NCBI GenBank assembly: GCA_013152205.1
Contig: JAADGV010000009.1
Span: 1-64,000, forward strand
Length of the DNA stretch: 64,000 nt
From: Planctomycetota bacterium
Lineage (GTDB): Bacteria; Planctomycetota; Planctomycetia; Pirellulales; Lacipirellulaceae
Reading direction: 5' to 3'
Shown here piece after piece: positions 7,018 to 16,900 of this stretch. The notes beneath the pieces were generated by a model that was given only the letters and a program-made list of their open reading frames with translations, was not told the DNA's origin and did not search any database. Each line of letters begins with the position of its first letter. Position 1 is the stretch's first letter. The translations under genes were made by a program, and so were the position numbers.

Positions 7018-8037
7018 ATGCCTCGAACTCTGCTCACAGGTGCTACAGGATTTGTCGGCTCTAATCTGGCAGCCCATCTATGCCAGCTTGGCTGGGAGGT
7101 GCGCTGTCTGGTGCGCGAGATGGGCCGGGCAGCCAAGCTGGAGCGTTTGGGAGCTGAATTGGTCCTAGGGGCGCTGGCCGATAAAGAGAGTATCGGCGCT
7201 GCGGTAGCGGGTGTTGACGTCGTATTTCATGTTGCAGGGAGAATTCGAGCCCTCAATGAAACGCAGTTTTTCGAAGACAATGTCCAAGGAACCCGGCATG
7301 TGGTCGAGGCTTGTGCGGAGCAGCCAACGTCGCCTGTGGTTGTTATGGTAAGCTCGATTGCGGCGGGAGGGCCCAGCAAGCCTGGTAGGCCACGGTGCGA
7401 GGCTGATGACGACCGACCTGTGTCTTCTTATGGTCGCAGCAAGTTGGAAGCAGAACGAGCCGCCGCCGCGTTGGCCGATGAGGTGCCCATCTCGGTGATT
7501 CGACCGCCGATCATTTTTGGTCCTGCCGATACGGCAAGTTTGGCGATCTTTCGTGGGGTGCAATTGCTCCGGTTGCATCCCGTGCCGGGTTGGAAGTCCT
7601 TTCCTGTTTCGTTGGTTTATGTGGCAGACCTCTGCGATGCGTTGGTACGAATCGCAGAGCGTGGAGTACGGGTGCCAAGCCCTACGAATGGTGCGGCAGA
7701 TCCGTCCTCAGGAATTTACTACGTGGCTGCAGAGCGGACGATTAAGTATCGAGAGTTAGGCAAGTTGGCGGCACAGGCCCTAAACTGCAGGGTGCTAACA
7801 CCGCGATTGCCGATGCCGCTGTTTTGGCTTCTGGGTGGTGCGGCTGAGGTGATGGGGCAGATTCGACGACGCCCTGGGGTGTTGAATCTCGACAAGATTC
7901 GCGAGGCGGCGGCTCCTGGTTGGGAATGTTCGGATGCCAAGCTGCGGCAGGAACTCGGCTATCGCCCCGGCGGGTCGTTGGAGCAGCAGTTTTCTGAGAC
8001 GGCTGCTTGGTATCGCGAGCAAGGTTGGCTCAAGTAG
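7018..8037 (+). CDS. NAD-dependent epimerase/dehydratase (extended SDR)
   Basis: A 339-residue extended short-chain dehydrogenase/reductase. The Rossmann motif GATGFVGSN is at residues 8-16 and the catalytic Y138-x3-K142 lies in SSYGRSKLEAE, preceded by the VSSIAAGG serine segment (111-118). It resembles the hopanoid-associated HpnA-like and dihydroflavonol reductase-like groups. Extended SDRs of this kind also include CerR, the ceramide reductase of bacterial sphingolipid synthesis, which is relevant given the divergent YghO-like gene 209 bp away. The substrate cannot be told from sequence. A dispersed palindromic repeat follows the stop codon at 8063. Confidence 0.82.
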   Translation: MPRTLLTGATGFVGSNLAAHLCQLGWEVRCLVREMGRAAKLERLGAELVLGALADKESIGAAVAGVDVVFHVAGRIRALNETQFFEDNVQGTRHVVEACAEQPTSPVVVMVSSIAAGGPSKPGRPRCEADDDRPVSSYGRSKLEAERAAAALADEVPISVIRPPIIFGPADTASLAIFRGVQLLRLHPVPGWKSFPVSLVYVADLCDALVRIAERGVRVPSPTNGAADPSSGIYYVAAERTIKYRELGKLAAQALNCRVLTPRLPMPLFWLLGGAAEVMGQIRRRPGVLNLDKIREAAAPGWECSDAKLRQELGYRPGGSLEQQFSETAAWYREQGWLK

Positions 8038-8062
8038 CCGTTTGAGATTGTGAGTAGGCTAG

Positions 8063-8119
8063 GTAGCCGGAGGCACACTTGTCTCCGGGTTCTCCGGACC
8101 GTGTGACGGTCTGGCTATC
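8063..8119 (+). repeat. dispersed GTAGCCGGAGGC repeat, copy 1
   Basis: Begins GTAGCCGGAGGCACACTTG and ends in a small perfect hairpin (GACCGT-GTG-ACGGTC) followed by CTGGCTATC. The same layout recurs at 26049-26109. It lies between the SDR and phosphofructokinase genes, where the hairpin could slow transcription, but it has no U-run. Confidence 0.8.
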
Positions 8120-8165
8120 GTGTTAAGTGTTTGCTGTCGAAGCGTTTTACGAAAAGGAAAAACTG

Positions 8166-9491
8166 ATGGTCGAGCGACCAACTTGGCAACCTGAGCAGCT
8201 TGAGGTCTCGACGTTGGGCGAACGGAAAATCAACTCGCCGCTGAAGCGGTCGCCTCGGACCGGCGAAGGCGTGAGCAGCTATGTGCCCGACGATATGCGT
8301 GTGCTGTATGAGCCTCGATTTCGTAAGGGCGAGCCGATCGACCTGCTATCGTTCGAGCGGGCTGGAGCGCGTGAAGATATTTACTTTGATCCTCCTCAAA
8401 CTAGGATGGCGATGGTTACTTGTGGTGGTTTATGCCCGGGAATCAACAATGTGATTCGAAGTTTGGTGCTGGAATCGTGGTTTAATTACGGGGTGCGCCA
8501 GATTTTGGGAATTCGGTTTGGCTACGAGGGATTTCATTCGGAGTTTGGTAGCGATCCGATCGAGCTAACGCCTGCATGTGTCGAGGGCATTCACCACCAG
8601 GGCGGAACCATCTTGGGGTCGTCGCGTGGCCACCAAGATCCGCGAGACACGGTCGACCAGTTGGTAAGTCGGCAGATCGATATTCTGTATTGCATCGGCG
8701 GTGATGGGACACAGCGTGGCGCGCACAAGATTGCCAAGGAGGTTGCTCGCCGGCAGTTGCCGATTGCCGTGATTGGGATTCCCAAGACGATCGACAACGA
8801 CATCAAATTTTGCTTTCGTACGTTTGGTTTCTACTCGGCGGTGTCCGAGGCCGAGACGGTGATCGACCGGGCACATATCGAAGCTCGCGGGGTACGAAAT
8901 GGCGTGGGGTTGGTGAAGTTTATGGGTCGCGAGGCCGGTTTCATTGCCGCTGCTGCGACTTTGGCCAGTGGCGAAGCCAATTTTACGTTGATTCCTGAAG
9001 TGCCTTTCGAGCTTGAGGGGCCGGGGGGATTGCTGAACGCTTTGAGTCGACGATTAAAATCGCGTGAACATGCTGTTGTGGTGGTTGCCGAAGGTGCGGG
9101 GCAGCATCTTTTGCCGAATCATAAGGAAGAGTTTGATGCGTCGGGTAATCGTAAGTTGGGCGACATTGGGGTATTTCTGAAGCAACGCATCACCGAGTAC
9201 ATGCACGGTCAGCAGATGCCGGTAAGTGTTAAGTATTTTGATCCGAGCTATCACATCCGTAGCGTTGCGGCGAATGCGGCAGACAGTTTGCTGTGCGAGG
9301 AGTTGGCTCGAGCAGCAGTCCACGCCGGGATGGCCGGCAAGACGGACATTCTGATAGGTCTTTGGCACAACCATCTCATTCATGTTCCGCTTGCTGTTTC
9401 GACGGGCGTGAAAAAACAACTCTCGCCCGAGGGCGAGTTGTGGACGTCGGTACTGGCGCTGACGGGGCAGGAGAAATGGAAACGCGATTGA
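8166..9491 (+). CDS. 6-phosphofructokinase
   Basis: Phosphorylates fructose 6-phosphate to the 1,6-bisphosphate in glycolysis. The family motifs are plain: GGLCPGINN (87-95), GGDGTQRG (178-185) and PKTIDND (206-212) with the catalytic aspartate, followed by MGREAGFIAA. The glycine in GGDGT predicts ATP as phosphoryl donor, because pyrophosphate-dependent enzymes usually carry a second aspartate there. The lysine in PKTIDND is typical of the long PPi-type and group X enzymes. The 441-residue length also fits that long clade, whose GGDGT members (for example in trypanosomes) use ATP. I chose the ATG at 8166 because of the AAAAGGAAAA just upstream; an in-frame GTG at 8127 would add 13 residues. 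Confidence 0.88.
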   Translation: MVERPTWQPEQLEVSTLGERKINSPLKRSPRTGEGVSSYVPDDMRVLYEPRFRKGEPIDLLSFERAGAREDIYFDPPQTRMAMVTCGGLCPGINNVIRSLVLESWFNYGVRQILGIRFGYEGFHSEFGSDPIELTPACVEGIHHQGGTILGSSRGHQDPRDTVDQLVSRQIDILYCIGGDGTQRGAHKIAKEVARRQLPIAVIGIPKTIDNDIKFCFRTFGFYSAVSEAETVIDRAHIEARGVRNGVGLVKFMGREAGFIAAAATLASGEANFTLIPEVPFELEGPGGLLNALSRRLKSREHAVVVVAEGAGQHLLPNHKEEFDASGNRKLGDIGVFLKQRITEYMHGQQMPVSVKYFDPSYHIRSVAANAADSLLCEELARAAVHAGMAGKTDILIGLWHNHLIHVPLAVSTGVKKQLSPEGELWTSVLALTGQEKWKRD

Positions 9492-9541
9492 TGCTTGGGA
9501 TGTTTGATGTGAGATTTGGCTAAGCCGCAAGCGTTGGAGCG

Positions 9542-10537
9542 CTAAGCCGCTGATCGCTGTGGCTCGAAGCCGGGGAGTGGCATTTGCTGTAGGGGGTCGC
9601 GTCGTTCGTAGTAGCGTAGACGGTATCCGTCTGCTAGATGGCCCATCATTTCTAGGACTAAGAGATCGGCTCGGTTCATCACGTGTCGAGCGCTGCGTGT
9701 GCCGAGCCCTTGTACCAGCTCTTCAAGCACTTGAAGATGCAGTTGCATCGCCTGTTGGGCAGAGACGCCCGAGTTGGTTAGTAGCGCGGCTAACTCGCTC
9801 ATTTCGTCAGCCAGATTGCCTACGCCCATCACCACATAGGTTCGGAGTAAATCTTGATAGTGGGCAACCAACGCTTCGGGCAATGCCACGGGAGGGCCAG
9901 CGTTGGTCGTCGCAAGTTTTGCCAACGGTTCTTCGATACTGGCCTCGGAGTTAACGTCTGGTGATTTGAGCGCGGTGCCCGCGTCACTCAAAATTTCTAG
10001 GTCGGTAATCAGCGCCCGTTGTTGCTCTAGCAGCCGCTCGGCCTCGTGGTGTTCCTGCCGTAGCCGTTGCTGTTCGGCTTGCACCAGACGTCGATTTTCG
10101 CGGGCCAGTTGTCGCTGGCGAATTGCTCGCCCAAACTTCCACAGCAAACCGCGAACGGTGGTTTCGGTCACACAGCAGTAGTCGTCTGCGCCTACCTCGT
10201 AGCACAGGGCATCGACCTGCTGTGGTGGTGCGGTGCCCAAGACGATCATCGGCTCTTCGTTGCCGCCAGCGCGCAGGCCTTCGACCAAGTCTAATGCATC
10301 GAGTTGGCCCGGCTCGTGGCTTAGCAGCACGGCATCGAAGACTTCGTCTCGCAGCCGTTCTAGGCCAGCCGCCTCGCCCGTGACTTCGTCGAGTACGATC
10401 TGCGCAGCACTATCGGCTGCAAACGCTTCTGCCAGCCAAGCGCCCGTACGATGGGGGGTGGTGATGTACAGCACCTTAATTCGGGCTGGCAGATCGCCTA
10501 CGCTCGATAGGGTTACTGATTTTTCGGCAGCAGGCAT
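9542..10537 (-). CDS. pseudo-receiver and coiled-coil protein
   Basis: A 331-residue protein from the ATG at 10537. Residues about 17-135 resemble a receiver domain (IKVLYITTPHRTGAW, EPMIVLGTAPPQ, GADDYCCVTETT), but the phospho-acceptor segment reads DAVLLSHEPG, with serine where aspartate is expected. It is followed by a long heptad-like coiled coil (RQRQLARENRRLVQAEQQRL onward) and a C-terminal helical region (about 230-331) rich in leucine with MGVGNLADEMSEL and MNRADLLVLEMMGHLADGYR. The function is unknown; a phosphorylation-independent scaffold or regulator is the simplest reading. The frame extends to 10696, but that part overlaps a palindromic element and looks non-coding. Confidence 0.65.
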   Translation of the reverse strand: MPAAEKSVTLSSVGDLPARIKVLYITTPHRTGAWLAEAFAADSAAQIVLDEVTGEAAGLERLRDEVFDAVLLSHEPGQLDALDLVEGLRAGGNEEPMIVLGTAPPQQVDALCYEVGADDYCCVTETTVRGLLWKFGRAIRQRQLARENRRLVQAEQQRLRQEHHEAERLLEQQRALITDLEILSDAGTALKSPDVNSEASIEEPLAKLATTNAGPPVALPEALVAHYQDLLRTYVVMGVGNLADEMSELAALLTNSGVSAQQAMQLHLQVLEELVQGLGTRSARHVMNRADLLVLEMMGHLADGYRLRYYERRDPLQQMPLPGFEPQRSAA

Positions 10538-10631
10538 GATAGCACTCTCGACGGAGTCGGAAGAGAAAAGCGGCCGGACTGTAGCAATCGGAGGGGAACC
10601 AGTCAATGCTACGGCGAAAATTGCCAGGAGA

Positions 10632-10730
10632 AAGGCAAAGTTGTCGGCCTGCTTGTAGCCGCAGGCGGAAGCCGGGGGTTTCTCAGGCTCGACCACGGCT
10701 TCCGCCAGCGGCTAGCACGACTTTGCAATC
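10632..10730. repeat. palindromic MITE-like element, core type A, copy 1
   Basis: The inner arms are TAGCCGCAGGCGGAAGCC (10656-10673) and GGCTTCCGCCAGCGGCTA (10697-10714) around a GGGTTTCTCAGGCTCGACC loop. The outer end GACTTTGCAAT lies at 10719-10729, with a weaker GCAAAG match on the left near 10635. The same design recurs at 31964, 38220 and, with a different core, 52363. It fills the gap between the pseudo-receiver gene and the secreted-protein gene. Confidence 0.85.
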
Positions 10731-10818
10731 AACCGCAGTATTTGCGGCAAAGCCGTGATCAAATCGGTCGGATTTTCGCGCGGTGGCCGCTCCAAAGCCC
10801 GCTAAATCGCATTTGGGC

Positions 10819-11406
10819 TTATTGGCCCTTCGGCGGACTTGGTGGGGGAAAGTAGCCCCCGAGGTTGAGATAGTTGCCAAGCTGCTGATAACCTGCGCCA
10901 TGTCCCGTAGGAGCAAGGAGCTCGGAACCCTTGGGGTTGTAAGGCCCTTCCACCGCCATCTGATTCAATCGACTTTGGTTAGCAATGTTCTGTCGCAACA
11001 ACTGCTGATTGACCCGTTGTTGTTGCTGATTAAGATTACGTTGCTCGCGATTCGGACGAACGATGTTGTAGTAATCGGAAGCCTGACTAAGAGGATTGTT
11101 CAAGGCAAGGTAAGGGCTTACCGTCGGTCCACGACTAATCGTGGAAAACGGTTTGGGGGCCGGACGCGAAGCACTTGCTCGTATTGGCGGAGCAACTGGG
11201 GCAAACCTATCACGAAACACTTGGCGGGCCTGACTTCGAATTGTGTCTGCACTGAACCACGAAATATTATTGCGACTTGTGAGCTCACCGGCTCGCCGCG
11301 CCCCGAAGCCTTGGCTAGCTTGCTGTGCATCAACAGTACTTACACAAAGCACCACGACAGCCATGGCCGAGATAAGGATGCTGAATTTCTTACCGATTGC
11401 AATCAT
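10819..11406 (-). CDS. small secreted protein of a two-member local family (GGYFP family)
   Basis: I do not recognise a named family. The 195-residue protein starts with a clear signal peptide (KKFSILISAMAVVVLCVSTV then DAQQ), so it is exported. The mature part is rich in Gln, Asn and Pro and contains RGPTVSPYLALN, then YYNIVRPNREQRNLNQQQQ, and ends with PTGHGAGYQ...LNLGGYFPPPSPP. The same ordered motifs occur in the protein at 50892-51428 (RGATISPYLGLD, FVRPQQQQQ, TTGHSAQFLNMGGYFP), so the two are paralogues. The ATG at 11406 is chosen because GAGG lies 9 nt upstream and the signal peptide follows directly. A structural or periplasmic role is possible; nothing indicates catalysis. Confidence 0.7.
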   Translation of the reverse strand: MIAIGKKFSILISAMAVVVLCVSTVDAQQASQGFGARRAGELTSRNNISWFSADTIRSQARQVFRDRFAPVAPPIRASASRPAPKPFSTISRGPTVSPYLALNNPLSQASDYYNIVRPNREQRNLNQQQQRVNQQLLRQNIANQSRLNQMAVEGPYNPKGSELLAPTGHGAGYQQLGNYLNLGGYFPPPSPPKGQ

Positions 11407-11495
11407 CGCCAATGACCTCAAGTAGGAACACATTGAAACACCGCCTACTCCCACAATTTCATGGTACACCCGCCAGAAGACGGAGGCAAGTAAAA

Positions 11496-11541
11496 GGCGG
11501 TACCCTTACTCCCTGAGGCTCAAAAAACCTCAGGTACCCCC
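11496..11541. repeat. hairpin with Kpn-type outer arms
   Basis: CCTGAGG and CCTCAGG form a 7-bp stem around CTCAAAAAA, enclosed by GGTACC on both sides. It lies between tadA and the secreted-protein gene, both on the minus strand. The A-run is in the loop, not after the stem, so it is not a standard intrinsic terminator. Confidence 0.5.
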
Positions 11542-11719
11542 TTATTCTAACTAGAACTCGCCCGTTTTATGTGTCGTCTTGCTCCTAGAAATCCGGTATT
11601 GAAACCGATTGCTCCCGGACAAGCGGTAAAACTAGCATAAATCCTCAAATGAACCTGCCGTTGAGCGATTTTAGAGCACTTTGAGTCAGCACAGCCTACC
11701 CCCCATCAAGGTGTGATCA

Positions 11720-12181
11720 CTATTTCTTGCCGAGCAGCCTCTTTTGCTTGAAGAAGTCGGACAACACCGAGCCACAACGCTCGCTCATGATTCCAGAGAC
11801 GACTTCGACACGGTGGTTGAGGCGAGGATCGTTCAGCAATTGGAACAAACTATGCACCGCTCCGGCTTTGGGGTCGTCGGCACCATAGACTAGCTGACTT
11901 GCCCTTGCTTGCAGTATTGCCCCAGCACACATGGGGCAGGGCTCGAGCGTGACATAAATCGTACACCCTTCTAAACGCCACGACCCAACGGCTGCTGCAG
12001 CCTGGGTAATGGCGATCATTTCAGCATGGGCTGTCGGATCGCGGAGCTGTTCACGTTCGTTACGCGCAGCAGCCAACACCTCTCCATTTCGCACAATAAT
12101 AGCCCCGACCGGCACTTCATCGGCGATAGCCGCTTGCTCGGCTTGCTCGAGGGCAAGATTCATAAAAAAATCATGGTTCAC
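11720..12181 (-). CDS. tadA: tRNA-specific adenosine deaminase
   Basis: Deaminates adenosine 34 of tRNA-Arg(ACG) to inosine, which is needed to read CGC and CGA codons. It belongs to the cytidine deaminase fold: zinc ligands and catalytic glutamate are in TAHAEMIAI, and the other two zinc ligands in [12 protein letters not shown]. The length from the GTG at 12181 is 153 residues, the usual TadA size, and an AAGGGG stretch lies 6-7 nt before it; a longer frame to 12355 is unlikely. The [20 protein letters not shown] segment is also typical. It is divergent from the VanZ-like gene. Confidence 0.93.
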   Translation of the reverse strand: MNHDFFMNLALEQAEQAAIADEVPVGAIIVRNGEVLAAARNEREQLRDPTAHAEMIAITQAAAAVGSWRLEGCTIYVTLEPCPMCAGAILQARASQLVYGADDPKAGAVHSLFQLLNDPRLNHRVEVVSGIMSERCGSVLSDFFKQKRLLGKK

Positions 12182-12455
12182 CCGATACCCCTTATCTGGC
12201 TGGCTAAGCGTCTGCAAATGCTCATTTTCGCCACCTGCGTGATGAAAAGATCCGTAAAATACGCCAATGTTTGATGTTAGCGAAGTGTTGGTGAACTTTC
12301 GAGGTGGTCGCCACGTATCCCTCGAAATAGCTGACTCCTCTCCAGGCCCGATCAATTTGCCCTTGGGCAGCCCAAGGGTAGGGAATAGCAGCTATACTCT
12401 GTTAGCAGGAAATACCACCCTCCCCCCAAAAAAGTTTCTAGACGGCAGCGAAGCA

Positions 12456-12866
12456 ATGCAAGACCCCCTCGCCACCAACTTAACGCGACTCCGGCGAGCC
12501 GCTTCGCTCGCACGAATCGCCACCGTGTTGTTGCTGTTGGCAATGTTCATAGGAACCCATATTCCCATCGCTGCTTCGATTCAGTCCCATGCGGGTTCGA
12601 CGGACAAGGTAGCTCATATTGTTGCCTATTTGGTGCTAACCATCATGGCACTGGTTAGCTGGGAACTATCGATCGGCGAGCTTCGGCCACACCACTATTT
12701 CACGGTTTGGCTATGCGGAACCGTCTACGGAGCATTTGACGAGATCACTCAGATCCCCGTCGGCCGGACGTGCGATGGGCTGGATTGGCTGGCTGATATC
12801 GTTGGAATTGTCATCGGCTTAACCATTTTTCGCATCGCCCGCCCGCTGATGTACCGATTTCTTTGA
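12456..12866 (+). CDS. VanZ-like membrane protein
   Basis: A 136-residue protein with about four membrane segments (ARIATVLLLLAMFIGTHIPI, AHIVAYLVLTIMALVSW, YFTVWLCGTVYGAFDE, IVGIVIGLTIFRIA). The HAGSTDKVAHIVAYL segment and the acidic FDEITQ followed by DWLADIVG are the hallmarks of the VanZ-like family. VanZ confers low-level teicoplanin resistance in enterococci by an unclear route; distant members like this are mostly uncharacterised. I chose the ATG at 12456 because residues encoded upstream look non-coding. It is convergent with the UDP-glucuronate decarboxylase gene. Confidence 0.75.
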   Translation: MQDPLATNLTRLRRAASLARIATVLLLLAMFIGTHIPIAASIQSHAGSTDKVAHIVAYLVLTIMALVSWELSIGELRPHHYFTVWLCGTVYGAFDEITQIPVGRTCDGLDWLADIVGIVIGLTIFRIARPLMYRFL

Positions 12867-12886
12867 ATTACTAAACCACAATTCCA

Positions 12887-13861
12887 TTAGTAGTGAGGCG
12901 TGGGCGCGCGGTAGTCTTCCATCCGAATCGTTCTGAACCACTCGATTGTTTTCGCCAAACCTTCTCGCAAGGGCGTTTTAGGTTCCCAACCGAGTTTCTC
13001 TTTGGCCAATGAAATTTCAGGGCAGCGACGTGTTGGGTCGTCGGCCGGCAGAGGTTTCTTGACAATCTTAGATTTGGCGTCGGTAAGTTCGATCACCATC
13101 TCGGCCAACTCGCGAATGGTGAATTCACCCGGATTGCCGATGTTTACTGGCCCCATAAAGTCGGAAGGCCCATTCATCATGCGAATGATCCCCTCAACCA
13201 AATCGTCGCGGTAACAGAACGATCGGGTTTGCGACCCGTCGCCAAAGATCGTGATATCTTCGCCATGCAATGCCTGACGGATGAAGTTCGATACCACGCG
13301 GCCATCATACGGATGCATCTGAGGTCCGTAGGTGTTGAATATCCGTACGATCCGAGTTTGCACACCGTTTTGTCGGTGGTAGTCGACAAACAGCGTCTCC
13401 GCCGCACGTTTTCCTTCGTCGTAGCAAGCACGTGGCCCAATGGGGTTTACTGACCCACGATACGACTCGGGTTGGGGATGTATTTCGGGGTCGCCATAGA
13501 CTTCACTCGTCGAAGCTTGCAACACTTTGGCCCGGCATCGCTTGGCAAGCCCCAAAACATGAATGGCACCAAGCACCGACGTTTTCATTGTCTTGATAGG
13601 ATTGTACTGATAATGGCCGGGAGCGGCGGGACAGGCCAAGTTGTAAACTTCGTCGACCTCCAAAAAAACTGGCCGAGTGATGTCGTGGCGGATCAGTTCG
13701 AAATTGGCTTTATCAAGTAGGTGCTCGACGTTGGTTTTCTGGCTAGTAAAGAAATTGTCTAAGCAGACAACATCGTGCTGCTGTTCGACCAGACGTTCAC
13801 AAAGGTGCGAGCCAAGAAACCCTGCACCACCGGTCACCAAAATTCGCTTTATACCCGACAT
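12887..13861 (-). CDS. UDP-glucuronate decarboxylase (UDP-xylose synthase)
   Basis: An extended SDR of 324 residues that converts UDP-glucuronate to UDP-xylose (or the 4-keto-pentose intermediate), supplying precursors for surface polysaccharide. It shows the NAD motif [10 protein letters not shown] (11-20), the UXS-typical [37 protein letters not shown], the catalytic [10 protein letters not shown] (Y-x3-K), and [20 protein letters not shown]. These segments match bacterial and eukaryotic UXS almost word for word, so the assignment is firmer than for most SDRs. The ATG at 13861 is followed directly by the Rossmann fold. Confidence 0.9.
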   Translation of the reverse strand: MSGIKRILVTGGAGFLGSHLCERLVEQQHDVVCLDNFFTSQKTNVEHLLDKANFELIRHDITRPVFLEVDEVYNLACPAAPGHYQYNPIKTMKTSVLGAIHVLGLAKRCRAKVLQASTSEVYGDPEIHPQPESYRGSVNPIGPRACYDEGKRAAETLFVDYHRQNGVQTRIVRIFNTYGPQMHPYDGRVVSNFIRQALHGEDITIFGDGSQTRSFCYRDDLVEGIIRMMNGPSDFMGPVNIGNPGEFTIRELAEMVIELTDAKSKIVKKPLPADDPTRRCPEISLAKEKLGWEPKTPLREGLAKTIEWFRTIRMEDYRAPTPHY

Positions 13862-13977
13862 AGATTCCTAATGCTTTTCTGGAGTAACTCGCTACCTTCG
13901 TGTTTAATCTGCTACCACGCGATTCGTCTATTCTAGCCCACCGTGGGAGTCGTTTCCGGCACCATTTAGCATAATTG

Positions 13978-16900
13978 TCAAGCTTTGGCATATCCTCGAC
14001 CGGCTGGCTGACGCTCTTTGGGCTTGGGTGCCGCTCGCTCCAGGGTCCAATTTCCCTCGCCCAGCAATTGGTCGATCCGATCGTTGAGTTCCTTGTTTGG
14101 TTCTACGCCCTTCCACGAACTGTCGATCCAAACCTGTCCGCCAGAAGCCAAGTCGAGCCGCAGCCGCAGCCGTTTGTTGCCTGGGTAGCCTCGCACGATT
14201 TCGCGAAGCTGTTGCAACCCTTGCTCGCCATGCTGGTCTTCGCGAACTCGGATAATCAACCCGCTACTAAACTGTTTGGAAAATTCCTCGAGCGGCAACA
14301 GCTTGTCGACAATCAAGTTGACTTCTTCGGCGCCAGGCCGACGATCTACTTTGCCGACGATTCCTAAAATCGCATCCGACTGGACCAAGTGGCCATACTC
14401 GGCAAACTGCTCAGGCCACAGAATACATCGCATGATGCCGTCCAGGTCTTCTAAGTCCCACATGGCATACTTCGTATGAACCGCGCCGGGACGTGGTTTT
14501 TTAGTGTGCGAAAATTTGATCGCCGCCAACATGCCGCCGAGCGTCACTTCATCTCGATGCGATAGCTTGGCCATCGACTGGCTTGTGTGTGTGCAGTAGG
14601 TCCGCAATAATTTTTCGTGCTCGGCCAGCGGGTGGCTCGATAGATAATACCCCAGCACTTCCTTTTCGAGCGTCAACTGCTCCTTTTCTTCCATCGGCGG
14701 GATGTTTGGCAAATCGAGAGTCGGTTCGACCTCATCCTCCTCGTCATCAAAAGCTTCGAACAGGCCTTTTTGGCCTCGGCGCCGATCGGTCGCCGCAGCG
14801 GCTCCTGCCTGTAGTGCTCGATCGAGCACTGCCATGTACTGTGCGCGGTGTCCGCCTAAACTGTCGAAGGCACCCGACTTGATCAATGTTTCGATCGTCG
14901 ATCGATTACAACCCTGTGAATCAACACGTTCGGTAAAATCGAACAAGCTGCTAAAGGGCCCGTTTTTCTTGCGCTCCGCAGAAATTGCCTCCGCGGCACC
15001 AACGCCACACGACTTGATGGCACTCAGCCCAAAATGGATAGACCCGTCGATCACCGCAAAGTCGGGCTCGCAGGTATTCACGTTGGGCGGAGCAACTTCG
15101 ATCTCCATTCGCTGGCAATCTTCGAGATGCTCGACCAACGCATCCTTGTTCTTAAAATTTCGGCCTGGAATATCGCACGAAAGTAGTGCCGCCATAAATT
15201 CGACCGGATAGTGGGCCTTCAGATAGGCCGTCATGTAGGCAATCAAGGCGTAGGCGGTCGAGTGGCTTTTATTAAAACCGTAGCCGGCAAACTTTTCGAT
15301 CATTCCAAAAAGTTCGACCGCTTTCTTCTTTTCTAACCCTTGGCTGTGAGCACCTTCGATAAACTGTTCTCGGAATTTGGCAATCATCGGCAGCTTCTTC
15401 TTGCTGATTGCCTTAATGCAGGTATACGCATTCGAAAGCTGAATCCCGCCTAAGCGGTTGAGAATCCGCATCACCTGCTCTTGATAAACCATCACCCCAT
15501 GCGTTTCGCCAAGCACGTCCTCCATCACCGGGTGAGGGTATTCAGGCTCTTGGCGACCATGCTTCACTTCGATGTAGTCGTCGACCATGCCCCCTTCCAA
15601 TGGTCCGGGGCGATACAACGCATTGGTCGCGATGATGTCAAGAAATTTGTCTGGCTTCATGCGTTGCAGCAGATCGCGAATGCCGCCGCTTTCCAACTGA
15701 AAAATACCTTTGGTCTCGCCCCGGCAAAGCAGGGCATAGGTATCGGCATCGTCGAGAGGAAACTTATAGGGGTCGACCTTCTCGCCTCGCGACTGCTCAA
15801 TAAGTTCGATGCTACGCGCGAGAATCGTTAGGTTGCGTAGCCCAAGAAAATCCATTTTCAACAAGCCAGCACGTTCGACGTCGTTCATTGCCCATTGGGT
15901 GATGACTTCGGTTTTGCCTTTCACATGCTGCAAGGGCACGTACTCTTCGACCGGGTTTTCTGCAATCACCACGGCTGCCGCGTGGGTGCCGACATTGCGA
16001 GCTAAGCCCTCGATCTTTCGGGCGAGATCCAACAGTTCCCGAATCTCGGGATCTCCTTCGTAGGTCTTCTTTAGCTCGTCGCTTTGCTCCAAGGCCCCGT
16101 CGATCGAGATGCCCAACTGGTCGGGGACCATGCCCACCACTTGGTCAACGCGATAAATTGGCAGGCCCAAAGTTCGCCCCACATCGCGAATCGCTGCCCG
16201 TGCTGCGAGTGTGCCGAAGGTGCCAATCTGTGCGACGTTCGCCTCGCCATACTTGTCTTTGACGTACTGAATGACCTCGCCGCGGCGTTCTTTGCAAAAG
16301 TCGATGTCAATATCAGGCGCTTCCAGACGGCTTTCGTCTAAGAATCGCTCAAAGAGCAAATCGTACCTCAGCGGACAGACATGGCTCATGCTCAGGGCAT
16401 AGCAAACCAGCGAGCCGACGCCCGACCCACGAGCCGTGCATGGGATTCCTTCTTCGACCGCAAAACGCACGAAGTCCCAAACGATCAGAAAGTAATCGCA
16501 AAATCCCAGCTTGTTGATCACCCCCAGTTCGCGTTCCAGGCGGTCGTAAACTTCCTGCGAGAGATCCTCGCCTTCCCAACGATCGGCTTCGTCGACATAG
16601 CGGTTCTTGAGACCAGCAAGGCAAAGTTCGCGCAGATAGTCTTCCGAACCCTTGTCTTCTGGCGGCTGAAAGGTCGGGAAGTGCCGTTTGCCAAGCTCCA
16701 GGTCGATATCGACCATGTCGGCAATCTGTTGCGAGCGTTTCAGAGCGTCTTCTTGCCCCGGCAATGCCGCATACATTTGTTCGGGGCTACGAAGAAAGAA
16801 CTGATCTCCCTCCATTTTCATTCGGTTCGCATCGGTGCGGAATCTGCCCGTGTTGATGCAAAGCAGCACGTCTTGCGCTTCGGCGTCTTCTTGGTTGACG

